Shown: piece by piece, positions 17,754 through 27,405 of the stretch | Layout of the letters: every line of letters starts with the position of its first letter | Position numbering within the stretch: the stretch's first letter is position 1 | From: Phytopseudomonas daroniae | Lineage (GTDB): Bacteria > Pseudomonadota > Gammaproteobacteria > Pseudomonadales > Pseudomonadaceae | Assembly (NCBI RefSeq): GCF_004327285.1 | Contig: NZ_QJUI01000011.1 | Coordinates: 62,001-126,000, forward strand | Direction: 5' to 3' | Length of the DNA stretch: 64,000 bases | Notes under the pieces: model-generated | What the model saw: the letters and a program-made list of their open reading frames with translations, nothing else | Told to the model about the DNA's origin: nothing | Database searches by the model: none | Translations under genes and position numbers: made by a program

Positions 17754-18374
17754 CTATAGGCGTTCGGCGAGCAGCCGCGCCTGCAGTTCGGCACGTCGCG
17801 AAGCATCGGCGGCTTCTTTGTTCTGCAGCCGTGGCAGCAACTGACTGGCCTGCTGCGCCTCCAGCACGTAGATACCATCGTCATCGGCTATCAACAGGTT
17901 GCCGGGCTGCACGCTGACGCCACGGAGGGTCACCGACACGTTCACGGCGCCGTGCTCACCGATCGAGCGCGTGGTGTAGGCGCTGACGCCGTCGCAGAAG
18001 ATCGGCAGGCCGAGTGCCCTCAGTGCTCGTATGTCGGTGACAGGGCCATCGATCACCACACCGGCCAGACCTTTGATTTTTGCGGCCAGGGTGCGCAGCT
18101 CGCCCCAACAGGCACAGCCCTGCTCGCCTCGGTTGGCGACCACCAGCACGTCGCCGGGATGGCTGGCGATCAGGGCGTCGCGCAGGACGCTGCCGTCCGG
18201 TGCATGGATTTGCGCCGTGGTGACACGGCCAACGATGTGCACATCACCCACCAGCGGCGACAGGCCACGAATATGGCCTTCGCGCAGGAGGTGGCCGATG
18301 GTCGACGCGGCGATGCCTCGGTAGGCGTCGATCAGCGCTGCCGGGATGGTTTCGGTTGGTGCTGCGAACGTCAT
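17754..18374 (-). CDS. RraA-like protein (HMG/CHA aldolase fold) at the end of the siderophore operon
   Basis: 206 residues, the size of the RraA / 4-hydroxy-4-methyl-2-oxoglutarate (HMG) aldolase family. The ATG overlaps the preceding ferric-reductase stop as ATGA, so it belongs to the achromobactin operon. Family marks are PGDVLVVANRGEQGCACWGEL and AGVVIDGPVTD. Asp114 occupies the metal-binding position, but the adjacent residue, arginine in active HMG/CHA aldolases, is Thr113. Those aldolases cleave tertiary 2-oxo acids such as 4-carboxy-4-hydroxy-2-oxoadipate to pyruvate plus another keto acid. Achromobactin contains citrate and 2-oxoglutarate units, so a keto-acid role is conceivable. 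RraA proper instead inhibits RNase E. The actual function is open. Confidence 0.78.
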   Translation of the reverse strand: MTFAAPTETIPAALIDAYRGIAASTIGHLLREGHIRGLSPLVGDVHIVGRVTTAQIHAPDGSVLRDALIASHPGDVLVVANRGEQGCACWGELRTLAAKIKGLAGVVIDGPVTDIRALRALGLPIFCDGVSAYTTRSIGEHGAVNVSVTLRGVSVQPGNLLIADDDGIYVLEAQQASQLLPRLQNKEAADASRRAELQARLLAERL

Positions 18375-19153
18375 CGTGCGGCCCTCGGTCGGATCAATGG
18401 GCAGGTCGAGCAATACTCCACCGGGTCGCTGGCCTGGTAGTAGAAACAGCAGGTTCTGCGAAAGCGCACGGCGCGAGCACCGTCGTCGACCAGCGTCACC
18501 GGCCGGTTGAAATGTTTGAGCGGGTTGTAGTCGAGGCCGAACACGCTGCCAGGCGCCTGCTCGGTCAGCCACCTGAAATCCTCGGCACAGCGCTGACGGG
18601 TTTCGGCGCACTCGAGTTTTGCCAGGCGACGCTCATACAACGAGTACACCCGCACCGCCGTGTTTTCCCAGAGGATGCGCCGTGACACGCCAGTGACGCC
18701 GTAGAAGGTGCCCCACAAGGGCTGCAATAGGCCGGCGAACAGCTGCGTGGCGACGGCCTGACGCCAGTCCGCTCTTCTGCCCGGTTCAGGCCGGGTGATG
18801 GCGAGGCTGTACAGCGGCAATGACGAGACCCACACGCCCGCGTCGTGACCGTACTCGATGAGCGTATTGTCCAGGGACAGCTGTAGCCCTTTGTCGTAGG
18901 CCGACATCGCATACAGGCAGGCGCCAGTGAACAGGAACGACAGGCGCTTGCCCAGCAGGGACGCGGTGATGCGCCTCGACGGCGAGATGATGATGGGCCC
19001 AAGCTCGTCCAGCAGCGCGACGCAGACGCTTTCGTCCAGCAATTCGGTTGCCGCCAGGCTGCGCGGCAGATCCCGCTCGGCTTCGCTTCTCAGCCGCAAC
19101 GGCCCCGAAAGCATGGCCCATTCGGGCTCGGTGAATGGGTGCAGGTGGCTCAT
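18371..19153 (-). CDS. FhuF-like siderophore ferric-iron reductase
   Basis: 260 residues from the ATG at 19153, which overlaps the cbrD-type stop by 4 bp; an in-frame start 69 bases upstream would lie inside cbrD. The C-terminus has the [2Fe-2S] motif of FhuF-type reductases, CC-x11-C-x2-C (Cys235, 236, 248, 251, close to the end). Such cytoplasmic proteins reduce Fe(III) bound to hydroxamate or carboxylate siderophores and so free the iron. Its place directly after the importer genes supports use on imported ferri-achromobactin. Confidence 0.82.
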   Translation of the reverse strand: MSHLHPFTEPEWAMLSGPLRLRSEAERDLPRSLAATELLDESVCVALLDELGPIIISPSRRITASLLGKRLSFLFTGACLYAMSAYDKGLQLSLDNTLIEYGHDAGVWVSSLPLYSLAITRPEPGRRADWRQAVATQLFAGLLQPLWGTFYGVTGVSRRILWENTAVRVYSLYERRLAKLECAETRQRCAEDFRWLTEQAPGSVFGLDYNPLKHFNRPVTLVDDGARAVRFRRTCCFYYQASDPVEYCSTCPLIRPRAAR

Positions 19154-19941
19154 CGCGGGATATCCCGGCCGAAGGGGATGCACAAGGGCGTATGGAAGAA
19201 CGGATCGGGGATGATGCGACAATCCAGATCGAACACGGTCTTGACCAGGGCTTCGGTGAGAATCTCTTCCGGGCGGCCCTGGGCATAGGCCGTTCGCTGG
19301 TGCACGGCGACCATGTGATCGGCGTAGCGACAGGCCAGGTTGAGGTCGTGCAGCACCATGACGATAGTCTTGCCCTCCTGGCGGTTGAGCTCGCGCAGCA
19401 GATCCAGCACTTCGATCTGATGGGCCAGATCGAGGAAGGTGGTCGGCTCGTCGAGCAACAACAAGGGCGTTTGCTGGGCCAGGGTCATGGCGATCCAGGC
19501 GCGTTGCCGCTGGCCGCCGGACAAGGCGTCCACCGGGCGCTCGGCCAGATCATCCAGGCCGGTGCGGCTCAGGGCACGGGCCACCACGGCCTCGTCTTCG
19601 GCGGACCATTGCTGCATCCAGCTCTGGTACGGATAGCGCCCCAGAGCGACCAGCTGGCGCACGCTGATGCCCTCGGGCGGCACCGGCATCTGCGGCAGGA
19701 TCGCCAACTCCCGGGCCACGGCGGCGGTCGCCTTGCGCTGAATGTCGGTGCCATTGAGGATGACCGTTCCCGCCTGGGGCTTGAGCAGCCGCGCGAAGGA
19801 CTTGAGCAGGGTGCTCTTGCCGCAGCCGTTGCTGCCGATCAGTACCGACACTTTTCCGCGCGGCAACTGCAGATCCAGGGACTCGATGATGGTTTGTCGT
19901 TGATAAGCCAGCGTCAGGTTGCGGCTCGCGATCGATGTCAT
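19150..19941 (-). CDS. cbrD: Ferric-siderophore ABC transporter ATPase (CbrD/FecE type)
   Basis: 263 residues. Walker [11 protein letters not shown] near residue 36, the Q-loop in [12 protein letters not shown], signature [17 protein letters not shown], Walker [13 protein letters not shown] and an H-loop MVLHDLNLA. The FecE/FepC-like sequence and its place after two FecCD permeases identify it as the ATPase of the siderophore importer. In Dickeya the achromobactin importer is cbrABCD, and the order here is the same. Confidence 0.9.
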   Translation of the reverse strand: MTSIASRNLTLAYQRQTIIESLDLQLPRGKVSVLIGSNGCGKSTLLKSFARLLKPQAGTVILNGTDIQRKATAAVARELAILPQMPVPPEGISVRQLVALGRYPYQSWMQQWSAEDEAVVARALSRTGLDDLAERPVDALSGGQRQRAWIAMTLAQQTPLLLLDEPTTFLDLAHQIEVLDLLRELNRQEGKTIVMVLHDLNLACRYADHMVAVHQRTAYAQGRPEEILTEALVKTVFDLDCRIIPDPFFHTPLCIPFGRDIPR

Positions 19942-19953
19942 GTCGAGGGTTCC

Positions 19954-20985
19954 TCACTGCCGCTGCTTGATCAGCAGGTACAGAAAATAGGGTGTGCCGA
20001 ACACGGCGACGAAGATGCCGGCGGGCAGATCCAGCGGCAGGAACAGGGTGCGCCCGGCCAGATCCGCGAGCATCACCAGGTTGGCGCCGACCAGCGCGGC
20101 CATGCAGGCCTGGGCGGCGAAGCCGATGGGAATCAGTTGCCGGGCGATATGCGGTGCGATCAACCCCACGAAGGCCATGGCGCCGCCCCAGGCGATGGCG
20201 GAACCCGCCAGGGCCACGCTGACGGCCAGCAACGCGGCGCGCAGCCACTGCACGCGCACGCCGATGCCGCGGGCCAGACCTTCATCCAGCTGCTGAACCA
20301 CCACATGCCGCGACAGCAGCATCAGGATCGGCAACAGGCAGACCAGCCATCCAGCCAGGGCACGCACTTCGGGCCAGCCGGCGCCGTATACGCTGCCGGT
20401 CAGCCAGACGTAGGCCGACAGCGTGGTGGTCAGTGGGCTGAATACCAGCATGAAGGTGGTGGCGGCAGCCAGCATCGCCGACACACCGACACCGATCAGC
20501 ACCAGCCGCAACGGTGAGGTGCCCTGCTTCCAGGCCAGCGCATAAACCGCCAGCGCAGCGGCCCCCGCCCCCAGCATCGCCGCCAGGGGCAAGCCGCCCA
20601 TGCCCCATGCGGCGGCGAAGCTGGACAGGTACAACACCGCTGCCGCACTGGCGCCGCTGGACAGCCCGAGCAGATCCGGCGAGGCCAGCGGATTGCGCAC
20701 GATGGCCTGGAGAATCAGCCCGGAAACCGCCAGAGCACCGCCGATCAGTGCGCCCAGCAGCAACCGGGGCAGGCGCAGCTGCTCGACGATAAACGACAAG
20801 GCTGCACCGCCCTCGCCTGCCAAAACCTGCAGTACGCTCTGCGGCGACAGCACGACCTTGCCCAGACACAGGCTCAGCAGCATCACCGCTGCGCTGAATA
20901 GCACGGCCAGCAGCAGACGCAACGAGCCCTTGCGCTCGATACGACGGGAGAAGCCGCGCCAGCGCAGCACGACGGGGTTAAGCAT
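19954..20985 (-). CDS. cbrC: Ferric-siderophore ABC transporter permease (CbrC, FecCD family)
   Basis: 343 residues with about nine to ten hydrophobic helices and the FecCD hallmarks: [37 protein letters not shown] near the N-terminus (about 72-108) and the [11 protein letters not shown] block at about 270-280. It overlaps the upstream permease by 8 bp. It pairs with CbrB as the heterodimeric inner-membrane channel for ferri-achromobactin. Confidence 0.9.
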   Translation of the reverse strand: MLNPVVLRWRGFSRRIERKGSLRLLLAVLFSAAVMLLSLCLGKVVLSPQSVLQVLAGEGGAALSFIVEQLRLPRLLLGALIGGALAVSGLILQAIVRNPLASPDLLGLSSGASAAAVLYLSSFAAAWGMGGLPLAAMLGAGAAALAVYALAWKQGTSPLRLVLIGVGVSAMLAAATTFMLVFSPLTTTLSAYVWLTGSVYGAGWPEVRALAGWLVCLLPILMLLSRHVVVQQLDEGLARGIGVRVQWLRAALLAVSVALAGSAIAWGGAMAFVGLIAPHIARQLIPIGFAAQACMAALVGANLVMLADLAGRTLFLPLDLPAGIFVAVFGTPYFLYLLIKQRQ

Positions 20986-21967
20986 GACGACCTCCGCGCC
21001 TGGCTAGTGCAATGAAGAATGGCGCGCCGAACAGCGCCGTCATCACCCCCACCGGGACTTCCTGCGGGAGAATCACCACCCGGGCCAGCATATCCGCCAC
21101 CAGCAGTAGCGTGGCACCGAGCAGCGCACAGCCGGGCAACATCACCCGGTGATCGATGCCGACCAGGCGGCGTACCACGTGCGGCACGATCAGGCCGATG
21201 AAACCGATGCTGCCCGCCAGGGCCACCGCGCTTCCGGCCAGCATCACCACCAGCACGCCCAGTTGCAGGCGAATCAGCCCGGTGCGCTGGCCCAGCCCGA
21301 TGGCGATCTGCACACCGGCGTTGAGGACGTTGACCTGGGCGCCGAGCAGACAGGCGACCAGCAAGGCCACCAGGGCGCAGATCAGCAACGGCTGGGCGGT
21401 CGCCAGGCTGCGCTCGCTGAGGGAACCGGCCAACCAGAACAGCACCGTATCCAGTCCTTGCTGATCGATCACCAGCAGCGCCTGGCTGAACGCCGTGAAC
21501 AAGGCGGTGATCGCCGCGCCGGCGAGTACCATGCGCAAGGGGTTGAGCGCGCCCTGTCCGGTATTGCCCACCAGCCAGACCAGCGCACCGGCCAGCGCAG
21601 CACCGATGAAAGCACTCCACAGCCACTGCTCGGGCGAACTGATGGAAAACAGCGACAGGCAGAGAATCAGCGAAAAGGTCGCGCCGGCGTTGATACCGAA
21701 CAGCCCTGGCGAGGCCAGCGGGTTGCGGGTCATGGCCTGCATCAGCGCGCCGGCCACCGCCAGGCTGGCCCCCACCACCGCCGCGACCAGGGTGCGCGAC
21801 AGCCGTGTGGTGCTGACCAGCAGTTGCTCGACGTTCAGCGGATCGGCATGCAGCAGCGCGGTGAGCACCGTACGCGGCGCGATCCAGCTGGCACCGATGG
21901 ACAGGCTCAGCGCACAGCAGCCCAGCAGCACCAGCAGTGCGATGCCCAGTTTGCTTACCGGCCTCAT
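20978..21967 (-). CDS. cbrB: Ferric-siderophore ABC transporter permease (CbrB, FecCD family)
   Basis: 329 residues from the ATG that overlaps the cbrA stop by 4 bp. The first helix is at about residues 7-24. FecCD features include [22 protein letters not shown] followed by [12 protein letters not shown], and [14 protein letters not shown] near residue 240. It is the partner of CbrC. The tight overlaps through cbrA-cbrB-cbrC support one translated unit. Confidence 0.9.
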   Translation of the reverse strand: MRPVSKLGIALLVLLGCCALSLSIGASWIAPRTVLTALLHADPLNVEQLLVSTTRLSRTLVAAVVGASLAVAGALMQAMTRNPLASPGLFGINAGATFSLILCLSLFSISSPEQWLWSAFIGAALAGALVWLVGNTGQGALNPLRMVLAGAAITALFTAFSQALLVIDQQGLDTVLFWLAGSLSERSLATAQPLLICALVALLVACLLGAQVNVLNAGVQIAIGLGQRTGLIRLQLGVLVVMLAGSAVALAGSIGFIGLIVPHVVRRLVGIDHRVMLPGCALLGATLLLVADMLARVVILPQEVPVGVMTALFGAPFFIALARRGGRHA

Positions 21968-22881
21968 GACTGGGCGTCCCGCAGAATCGTCCGCTCGATA
22001 TCGTCGAGCATGCGGTTGGCGCCGAGGATGCCTCCGGAGAATATCCAGGCCACCCCGTCGACCCACCAGACCCGCCCCGCCTGTGGCGCCGCCATGCGCT
22101 GCCACATCGGGTGCGCGGTCAGGCTCTGGTAATGGCGCTGTACGCCCGCGCTGTCGGCGCGCCCGAAGACGAAGAATATGTCGGCATCCACCACTGGCAG
22201 GCTTTCCCGGCCGCTGATCTTGATGGACACGCCCTGGGCACTACGGCCCTGCTCGTTCCATACGAAACCCAGTTGGCCGAGCACGCTGCCGGCGAAACTG
22301 TCGGGCAGGTAGCTGCGCAGGTGATCCTCACGGATATCCAGCACCGACACGCTGAGCGGCCAGCGTTCGCCGAAATGCGCTTGCAGGCGTTCCCTGAGCG
22401 CGGCGATGCGTGCGTTCCAGCTCGCCTGCAAAGCGTCCGCCTCGACCCTGCGCGCGGTGGCAACGCCCATCACGCTCAGGGTCTTCTGGAATTCGAAAAC
22501 CTCGTCCAGCATCACCACCGGGCACAGCTGTTCGAGCAGCCCCTTGATCCGCTCATGGCGAAAGCGCGAGGCGACGATCAGATCCGGTGCGAGCAAGGCG
22601 ATGTCCTCTAGGCTCGGCTGGGTTTCCAGGCCGACATGGGGCACACCCGCCAGGGCTGGGCGCAGGTAGCGATACATGGGCTTCTCGCTCCACGAATCGA
22701 CCACGCCAGTTGGCCGAATGCCGAGCGCCACCGCGGTATCGGTGGCGCCCTGAAACAAGGTGATGACGCGCTGCGGTGCAGATCCGGCCTTGGCCAGTGG
22801 GATTGCACCTGCAGCGAGAGCTCCCAGGGACAGGCGCATCAATGTGCGCCTGGACAACGACCCGGTCTTTTCAGGTTTCAA
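21964..22881 (-). CDS. cbrA: Periplasmic ferric-siderophore-binding protein (CbrA)
   Basis: About 305 residues with a FecB/FhuD-type binding domain: [18 protein letters not shown], the [17 protein letters not shown] signature, and a C-terminal [24 protein letters not shown] chose the TTG at 22881, which overlaps the acsA stop slightly and has AGGATCGAG just upstream. The resulting N-terminus ([21 protein letters not shown]) has a basic n-region with SRRTLMRL, resembling a Tat-type signal, then a short hydrophobic stretch. An ATG at 22839 or an upstream one at 22944 are alternatives. It would carry ferri-achromobactin from the outer-membrane receptor to CbrBC. Confidence 0.85.
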   Translation of the reverse strand: MKPEKTGSLSRRTLMRLSLGALAAGAIPLAKAGSAPQRVITLFQGATDTAVALGIRPTGVVDSWSEKPMYRYLRPALAGVPHVGLETQPSLEDIALLAPDLIVASRFRHERIKGLLEQLCPVVMLDEVFEFQKTLSVMGVATARRVEADALQASWNARIAALRERLQAHFGERWPLSVSVLDIREDHLRSYLPDSFAGSVLGQLGFVWNEQGRSAQGVSIKISGRESLPVVDADIFFVFGRADSAGVQRHYQSLTAHPMWQRMAAPQAGRVWWVDGVAWIFSGGILGANRMLDDIERTILRDAQS

Positions 22882-24742
22882 ACTCGATCCTATTGAATGG
22901 ATTGACGACCAGCCCCTTGCCGAACGGCATACTGCCAGGCCCACCGGCTCGTTCGATCATCGGGCGCAGCAGGAGTTTCTGCGGCCAGGTCTCGGACTCG
23001 AACAACTCGCGACGCAGCAACGCACGGGCGGACTCATCGAACGGCAAGGTAGCGATACACTCGCTCAGCGAGTCACGCAGTACCCGCCAGGCCTGGGCCG
23101 AGGGCACTGCATAGACCCGTTCCAGGGTGTCGATGATGCCACGCAGGTTGACCTGGATGCCCAGCGTTTGCAGCCAGAACAGCAGATCCTCCGGGCGCTC
23201 GTGGTAGAGCGTCTGGGCATGGCCCTTCTTGATCCGGTATTGCGGATCGAGCATACCGTTGCGCTCCAGCCAGGGCACGTACAGGCGCAGCGAGTCATGG
23301 TCACGCAGCAGCAGGCCCCTGGCCTTGCCCGCTTCGTACACCAGCACCGCGTTCTGGCCATGCACCTCACCCAGCATGCCGAGGCGGAACATGCGCAGGT
23401 TGACGTCGAAGAACAGCTCGCACAGTTCACTGAACAGCTGCAGCACCGAGGACGAACCGGCTGGCAGGCCGCGCTGGCTCATGCAGTCGTCGAAGAAATG
23501 CCGCTCGCTATCGGGCAGCGGGGTGCCCAGCGCAGCCATGGGCAGCAGGCGCGTGGCGGCATCTTCGAACAACTTCGGCGGATAGCCACGTACCATGGCC
23601 GAGAGGTGCCGGGGCGCCTCGTCGAACAGCGTGCCGCCGTCCGGCATGTAGCCCCACCATTTGCTTTCGTCGCAGATATGCAGGGCCTCGCGCAGCACCG
23701 GGTCGCGCTCGCGACCCTGGCGCAGCAAGGCTTCGCTCAGCCCGCCGTTGATCATCTTCACCGCCGGCAGGTAACGGGAGGCGCCCAGGGAATACACCGC
23801 CATCGGCAACTTGATGTGATCCGCCGGCGCCGCCGCACAGGCCAGCGAACGCAGGGATGAAGTGGGGTTGAAGCTGCCGTCCTGGAAATCAAGGCGGCGG
23901 CACTCGCCGCGCTCGAAAGCCGCACCGAGCTGCGCGGGCAGCACCCGCTGCAGTTGCCAGGGGTGCACAGGCAGGGCGACGTGGCTGTCGGCGATGCCGA
24001 GCGCGCGCAACTCGGCGTCGAGGCTGGCGCGCTGGTCGGCGCTGAGGATGTACTGGGCCGGCTGGCAGCCGTCCAGCCCGTCGATGCCAGCGCCGAAGGT
24101 CAGGCTGGCCTTGGCCACCGCCACCCAGTTGAGCGCCAGGGACTGGTCGAACTCCGCCTGGTACTGACGGTACTGAGCGTCGTCCAGGCCCTGCTTGGCC
24201 TTGGCCAGGGGGTGGAACGGACGGTCGCGCAGCGAGGCCCATTGCTCCATGGCCAGGAAGAAGGCGGCGCCGTCCTTCTCCAGCAGACCGCTGGTAGCGA
24301 CCTTGTGGTCGAGGGACAACGCGGTCTGCCGGACGCTGGTACGCAGCACGTCCATGAACAGCTCGATGCCCTTGTCGTTGTCGAGCGCATCGACTTTCAC
24401 GCCCTTCAGGGCCAGGGTCATGAACGAATCGGGGCTTAGCACCCGGGTGCTGTCGCCCTGCACATCCAGCACCGGGGTACCCGGCACTTTCTCCCAGGCC
24501 TGGGTGATGCCGGCCCGCAGGGCGACCGCCAGACCGCGCTGTTCGGCGGCGTCGTAGTGCCAGTGCCAGACCTTGTGCGGCACCTCCAGGTCGGCGAACG
24601 GCGCCTGGGGGTGAGCTGCGTGCCAGGCGGCAGGTTCGATCAGGTTGGCGTCGAGAGTGCCGAAGAAGTCTTCGGCCAGCAGGCAGTCGAGCAGATCCTG
24701 CATCACCAGGTCAGCGGCAATCGAATGGTGGGTGTTTGTCAT
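22871..24742 (-). CDS. acsA: Achromobactin NIS synthetase AcsA (IucA/IucC family)
   Basis: 623 residues from the ATG at 24742 (GAGAGGAAAC ribosome site). The sequence shows NRPS-independent siderophore (NIS) synthetase marks: ALPVHPWQLQRVLPAQ, FNPTSSLRSLACA near mid-protein, the GEVHGQNAVLVYEAGKARGLLLRDHDS block and a C-terminal FhuF-like cap. NIS enzymes adenylate a carboxylate and join it to an amine or alcohol. By analogy with Dickeya and P. syringae, AcsA adds the diaminobutyrate part during achromobactin assembly; this exact step is inferred from position and homology. It lies 4 bases after acsB. Confidence 0.88.
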   Translation of the reverse strand: MTNTHHSIAADLVMQDLLDCLLAEDFFGTLDANLIEPAAWHAAHPQAPFADLEVPHKVWHWHYDAAEQRGLAVALRAGITQAWEKVPGTPVLDVQGDSTRVLSPDSFMTLALKGVKVDALDNDKGIELFMDVLRTSVRQTALSLDHKVATSGLLEKDGAAFFLAMEQWASLRDRPFHPLAKAKQGLDDAQYRQYQAEFDQSLALNWVAVAKASLTFGAGIDGLDGCQPAQYILSADQRASLDAELRALGIADSHVALPVHPWQLQRVLPAQLGAAFERGECRRLDFQDGSFNPTSSLRSLACAAAPADHIKLPMAVYSLGASRYLPAVKMINGGLSEALLRQGRERDPVLREALHICDESKWWGYMPDGGTLFDEAPRHLSAMVRGYPPKLFEDAATRLLPMAALGTPLPDSERHFFDDCMSQRGLPAGSSSVLQLFSELCELFFDVNLRMFRLGMLGEVHGQNAVLVYEAGKARGLLLRDHDSLRLYVPWLERNGMLDPQYRIKKGHAQTLYHERPEDLLFWLQTLGIQVNLRGIIDTLERVYAVPSAQAWRVLRDSLSECIATLPFDESARALLRRELFESETWPQKLLLRPMIERAGGPGSMPFGKGLVVNPFNRIEFET

Positions 24743-24746
24743 GAGA

Positions 24747-25520
24747 TCAGTTTCCTCTCGTCGAGGTGGCGGCCAGTCTGGCCTGGAGGGCACGGAACGC
24801 GATGCCGCGTTCGTCGCCCAGCACGAAGGTATTGACGCCCCGCTCGAGCCACCGCAGGTGGTCATCGGGCTGGCGTGGAATGGCGCAGTACGGGATACCG
24901 GCAGCCTGGGCGGCACGCCAGGTATCGATCAGCGCTTCCTGCACCGCAGGCTGGTCGATACGCCAGGGCGTGCCGAACGACTGCGAGAGATCGGCAGCGC
25001 CCTCGAGGATCATGTCCAACCCCGGTACGGCAGCCAGTTCGGCGGCACGGCGCACGCCCTCGACGCTCTCGATCATGGCCACGACCATGATCTGGCCGTT
25101 GGCCCGGGTAACGTACTCGGCCAGGCTGGCCTTGCCGAAGGCACCGGGACGACCGGCATTCAGGCTGCGCTCGCCCAGCGGGTAGTACTTGCAGGCGCGA
25201 ATCGCCGCGCTCAGATCCTCCGGCCGTTCCATCTGTGGCAGGACGATGCCCTGGGCGCCGCCGTCGAGCAGCCGCAGCATGCGCTTGGGGTCGAAATCCG
25301 GCACCCGCACCAGGGGCGTGAGCGAATAGCTCTCGGCGGTGCGGATCATGTGCTCGACGGTTTCCGGGTTGATCAGCACATGTTCCAGGTCGATGATCAC
25401 GAAGTCGTAGCCGGCCTCGGCGATCAGCTCGATGGATGCCGGCGCGGGAATCGACGCGATCAGGCCTCGAGCGCCCTCGCCCGCGGCCAGTTGCGCCTTG
25501 AGTCGATTGCTTCTCAGCAT
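24747..25520 (-). CDS. acsB: HpcH/HpaI-type aldolase family protein AcsB
   Basis: 257 residues with the HpcH/HpaI (2-dehydro-3-deoxyglucarate aldolase-like) barrel: YDFVIIDLEHVLINPE with the metal/substrate region, GAQGIVLPQMERPED, a VVAMIESVEGV strand carrying the metal-binding Glu, and LEGAADLSQS with Asp. It overlaps acsC. In known achromobactin clusters the acsB product is this aldolase/citrate-lyase-like protein; its reaction is not firmly established and may supply a precursor. Confidence 0.85.
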   Translation of the reverse strand: MLRSNRLKAQLAAGEGARGLIASIPAPASIELIAEAGYDFVIIDLEHVLINPETVEHMIRTAESYSLTPLVRVPDFDPKRMLRLLDGGAQGIVLPQMERPEDLSAAIRACKYYPLGERSLNAGRPGAFGKASLAEYVTRANGQIMVVAMIESVEGVRRAAELAAVPGLDMILEGAADLSQSFGTPWRIDQPAVQEALIDTWRAAQAAGIPYCAIPRQPDDHLRWLERGVNTFVLGDERGIAFRALQARLAATSTRGN

Positions 25521-27394
25521 GTGCGTGGCCCATGGCTGTGCAGTGGATTGGGCACCCGCTTGAAGCGTCGCTCACCGTCGCCGAGCAGTCGGCGCTTGGT
25601 CAGTTCTTCCACTTCGTACTCGGCGGCGAACACGTCGAACACGGCGAAGCGTGCCGCGTGCTGCGGGTGTTTGCGCTGGTAGTCGAGCACCACCTCGGCG
25701 GTCATGCGCCAGAACTCGCCCTCCTCCAGGCTGTAGTGCTGACGCAGGAAGATCGCCAGCTCGGCTAGGCAGATGAAGAAGAACGCATCGCAGGAAAAGT
25801 CCCGCACCGCATCGACATCCTCGGTGAGGATGAACGAGTTGCGGTTCAGCCGCGCATGGCTCTCGGGCAGCGGCACCAGCTGTGGCGCCAGTTCGGGGCG
25901 GGCCAGGTGCGCCGGCGAGTAGCGCACGCCATCGTGGAAGTCCTTGAGGGCGATACGCTGCGGCCAGCCATCGCGGTGAATCAGCACGATGTTCTGGCCG
26001 TGGGACTCCATGCCGATGCCTTCGGCGTAGAGCATGTGCACGATGGGCGCCACGCTCACGCGCAGCAGTTGCTCCACCCAGGCGTGCAGGCCGTAGCGGG
26101 CGATCCAGGCGTCGATGAAGGGCTGCTGATCGCCTTCGGCATAGCGATTCTCGACATGGCTCAGGCCATTGAACGGCACGCCCTGCTCGCCCTCCTTCAG
26201 GTAGCCATTGAGGTTTTCCCGCCAGATCGCGCCCAGGGTGCCGTAGGCCTGGCTTTGCCGGATGGCAGGCAGTTGCGCGTAGTCGAAGCTCACCCCGGCG
26301 ACCTCGCCAAGAATCACGAAATCCAGCTCCCGCGCCGTGGCATCGGTGGCGATCAACTGCTGCAGCCAGTCATTGATGATCGGCCCGTTCAGCACCGTGT
26401 GCCGCGCCAGGATGCGCGTGCTGGAGGTGTTGGTCATGCTTAGCGCGAGCTTCACGTAGGGCTTCGCCGGCTCCTCGACATTGGCCAGGGTGCGGATCGA
26501 CTGTTGGGCCCGGTAGTGGGCACCCGAGGTGCCGAGGTAGAGCAGCTCGCCCTGGGCCAGCTCGGCCTGGAAGGTCGGCACTATCACCTGCTCCCACTGC
26601 CAGGGGTGCACGGGGATCGGCCAGTAGTCGTCCAGGGAACGGCCCTGCTCGGCCAGCGCCCGGTCGATCTCGGCCCAGCGCTGCTCGCCAAAGGCTTCCT
26701 GTAGAAAAGCCTGCAGATCCACATCGCGCGACTGATTGGCCGAACCCAGGTGGCGGGCGATGCCCAGCCAGACCACGGCCAGCGGCTGGCCGAACTCGGG
26801 GCCGTAGCGGCGGTTGTCGTCCAGGGAAAAGCCGATGCGTGACTTGTAACAAGGGTGGTAGCTGTGGGCATCCATGAAATGCCGCTCCAGGGCGTCGGCA
26901 TCCAGGGTGTGCGGCGCGGCGGCGGGTCGGTAACTCTGGGTGCGCGACTGCAGATCCTTGAGCAGCGTCTGTTCCAGTTCCTGGATGAACCGCGGCATGT
27001 GCGGGCCATCGGACAGGGCGCCGAGCAGCTCCGACAGCGCCTGGTGCAGATCCGGCTGGCTGGACTGACCTTGCGCATCGACGCGCTCCAGGGTCGCCGG
27101 ATCCAGGCGGATGATGGCGAAGCTGTCGCTGAGCAAGCCAAGGCAGCGGTACTCGACCACGGCCTGACGCTCATCGACGCCCTCGACGATAAAGCGTTGG
27201 CGACCCTCTTCGAGTGGCCCGCATTCGAGTGTCTCGCAGCGATAGCTCAGCACATCCTCGAAGAGCAGGGTTTGCAGCAATTGCCCGATCACCCGTTGTG
27301 ACACCTGGCGGTAGCGCTGGGGATCCGCCGGAGTCAGCCACTCGTGGGCATGGGCGATGAGTTCGGGCAGGCGAAGTGGAGAAAAGGAAGACAT
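25514..27394 (-). CDS. acsC: Achromobactin NIS synthetase AcsC (IucA/IucC family)
   Basis: 626 residues. I chose the ATG at 27394 because GAGGTG lies eight bases upstream; an ATG at 27409 overlaps the exporter stop. NIS synthetase features: the HPCYKSRIGF motif with conserved His/Lys, IPVHPWQWEQVIVP, the KLALSMTNTSSTRILARHTV core, and ESHGQNIVLIHRDGWPQRIALKDFHDG. In the model pathway AcsC joins 2-oxoglutarate to the ethanolamine-citrate intermediate; assigning that step here rests on synteny. Confidence 0.9.
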   Translation of the reverse strand: MSSFSPLRLPELIAHAHEWLTPADPQRYRQVSQRVIGQLLQTLLFEDVLSYRCETLECGPLEEGRQRFIVEGVDERQAVVEYRCLGLLSDSFAIIRLDPATLERVDAQGQSSQPDLHQALSELLGALSDGPHMPRFIQELEQTLLKDLQSRTQSYRPAAAPHTLDADALERHFMDAHSYHPCYKSRIGFSLDDNRRYGPEFGQPLAVVWLGIARHLGSANQSRDVDLQAFLQEAFGEQRWAEIDRALAEQGRSLDDYWPIPVHPWQWEQVIVPTFQAELAQGELLYLGTSGAHYRAQQSIRTLANVEEPAKPYVKLALSMTNTSSTRILARHTVLNGPIINDWLQQLIATDATARELDFVILGEVAGVSFDYAQLPAIRQSQAYGTLGAIWRENLNGYLKEGEQGVPFNGLSHVENRYAEGDQQPFIDAWIARYGLHAWVEQLLRVSVAPIVHMLYAEGIGMESHGQNIVLIHRDGWPQRIALKDFHDGVRYSPAHLARPELAPQLVPLPESHARLNRNSFILTEDVDAVRDFSCDAFFFICLAELAIFLRQHYSLEEGEFWRMTAEVVLDYQRKHPQHAARFAVFDVFAAEYEVEELTKRRLLGDGERRFKRVPNPLHSHGPRTC

Positions 27395-27405
27395 GGATAG
27401 ACACC

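Noticed and set aside
19135..20517. Open frame of about 460 codons on the plus strand opposite cbrD/cbrC
   Set aside because: Gln/His/Gly-rich shadow of two well-defined transporter genes.
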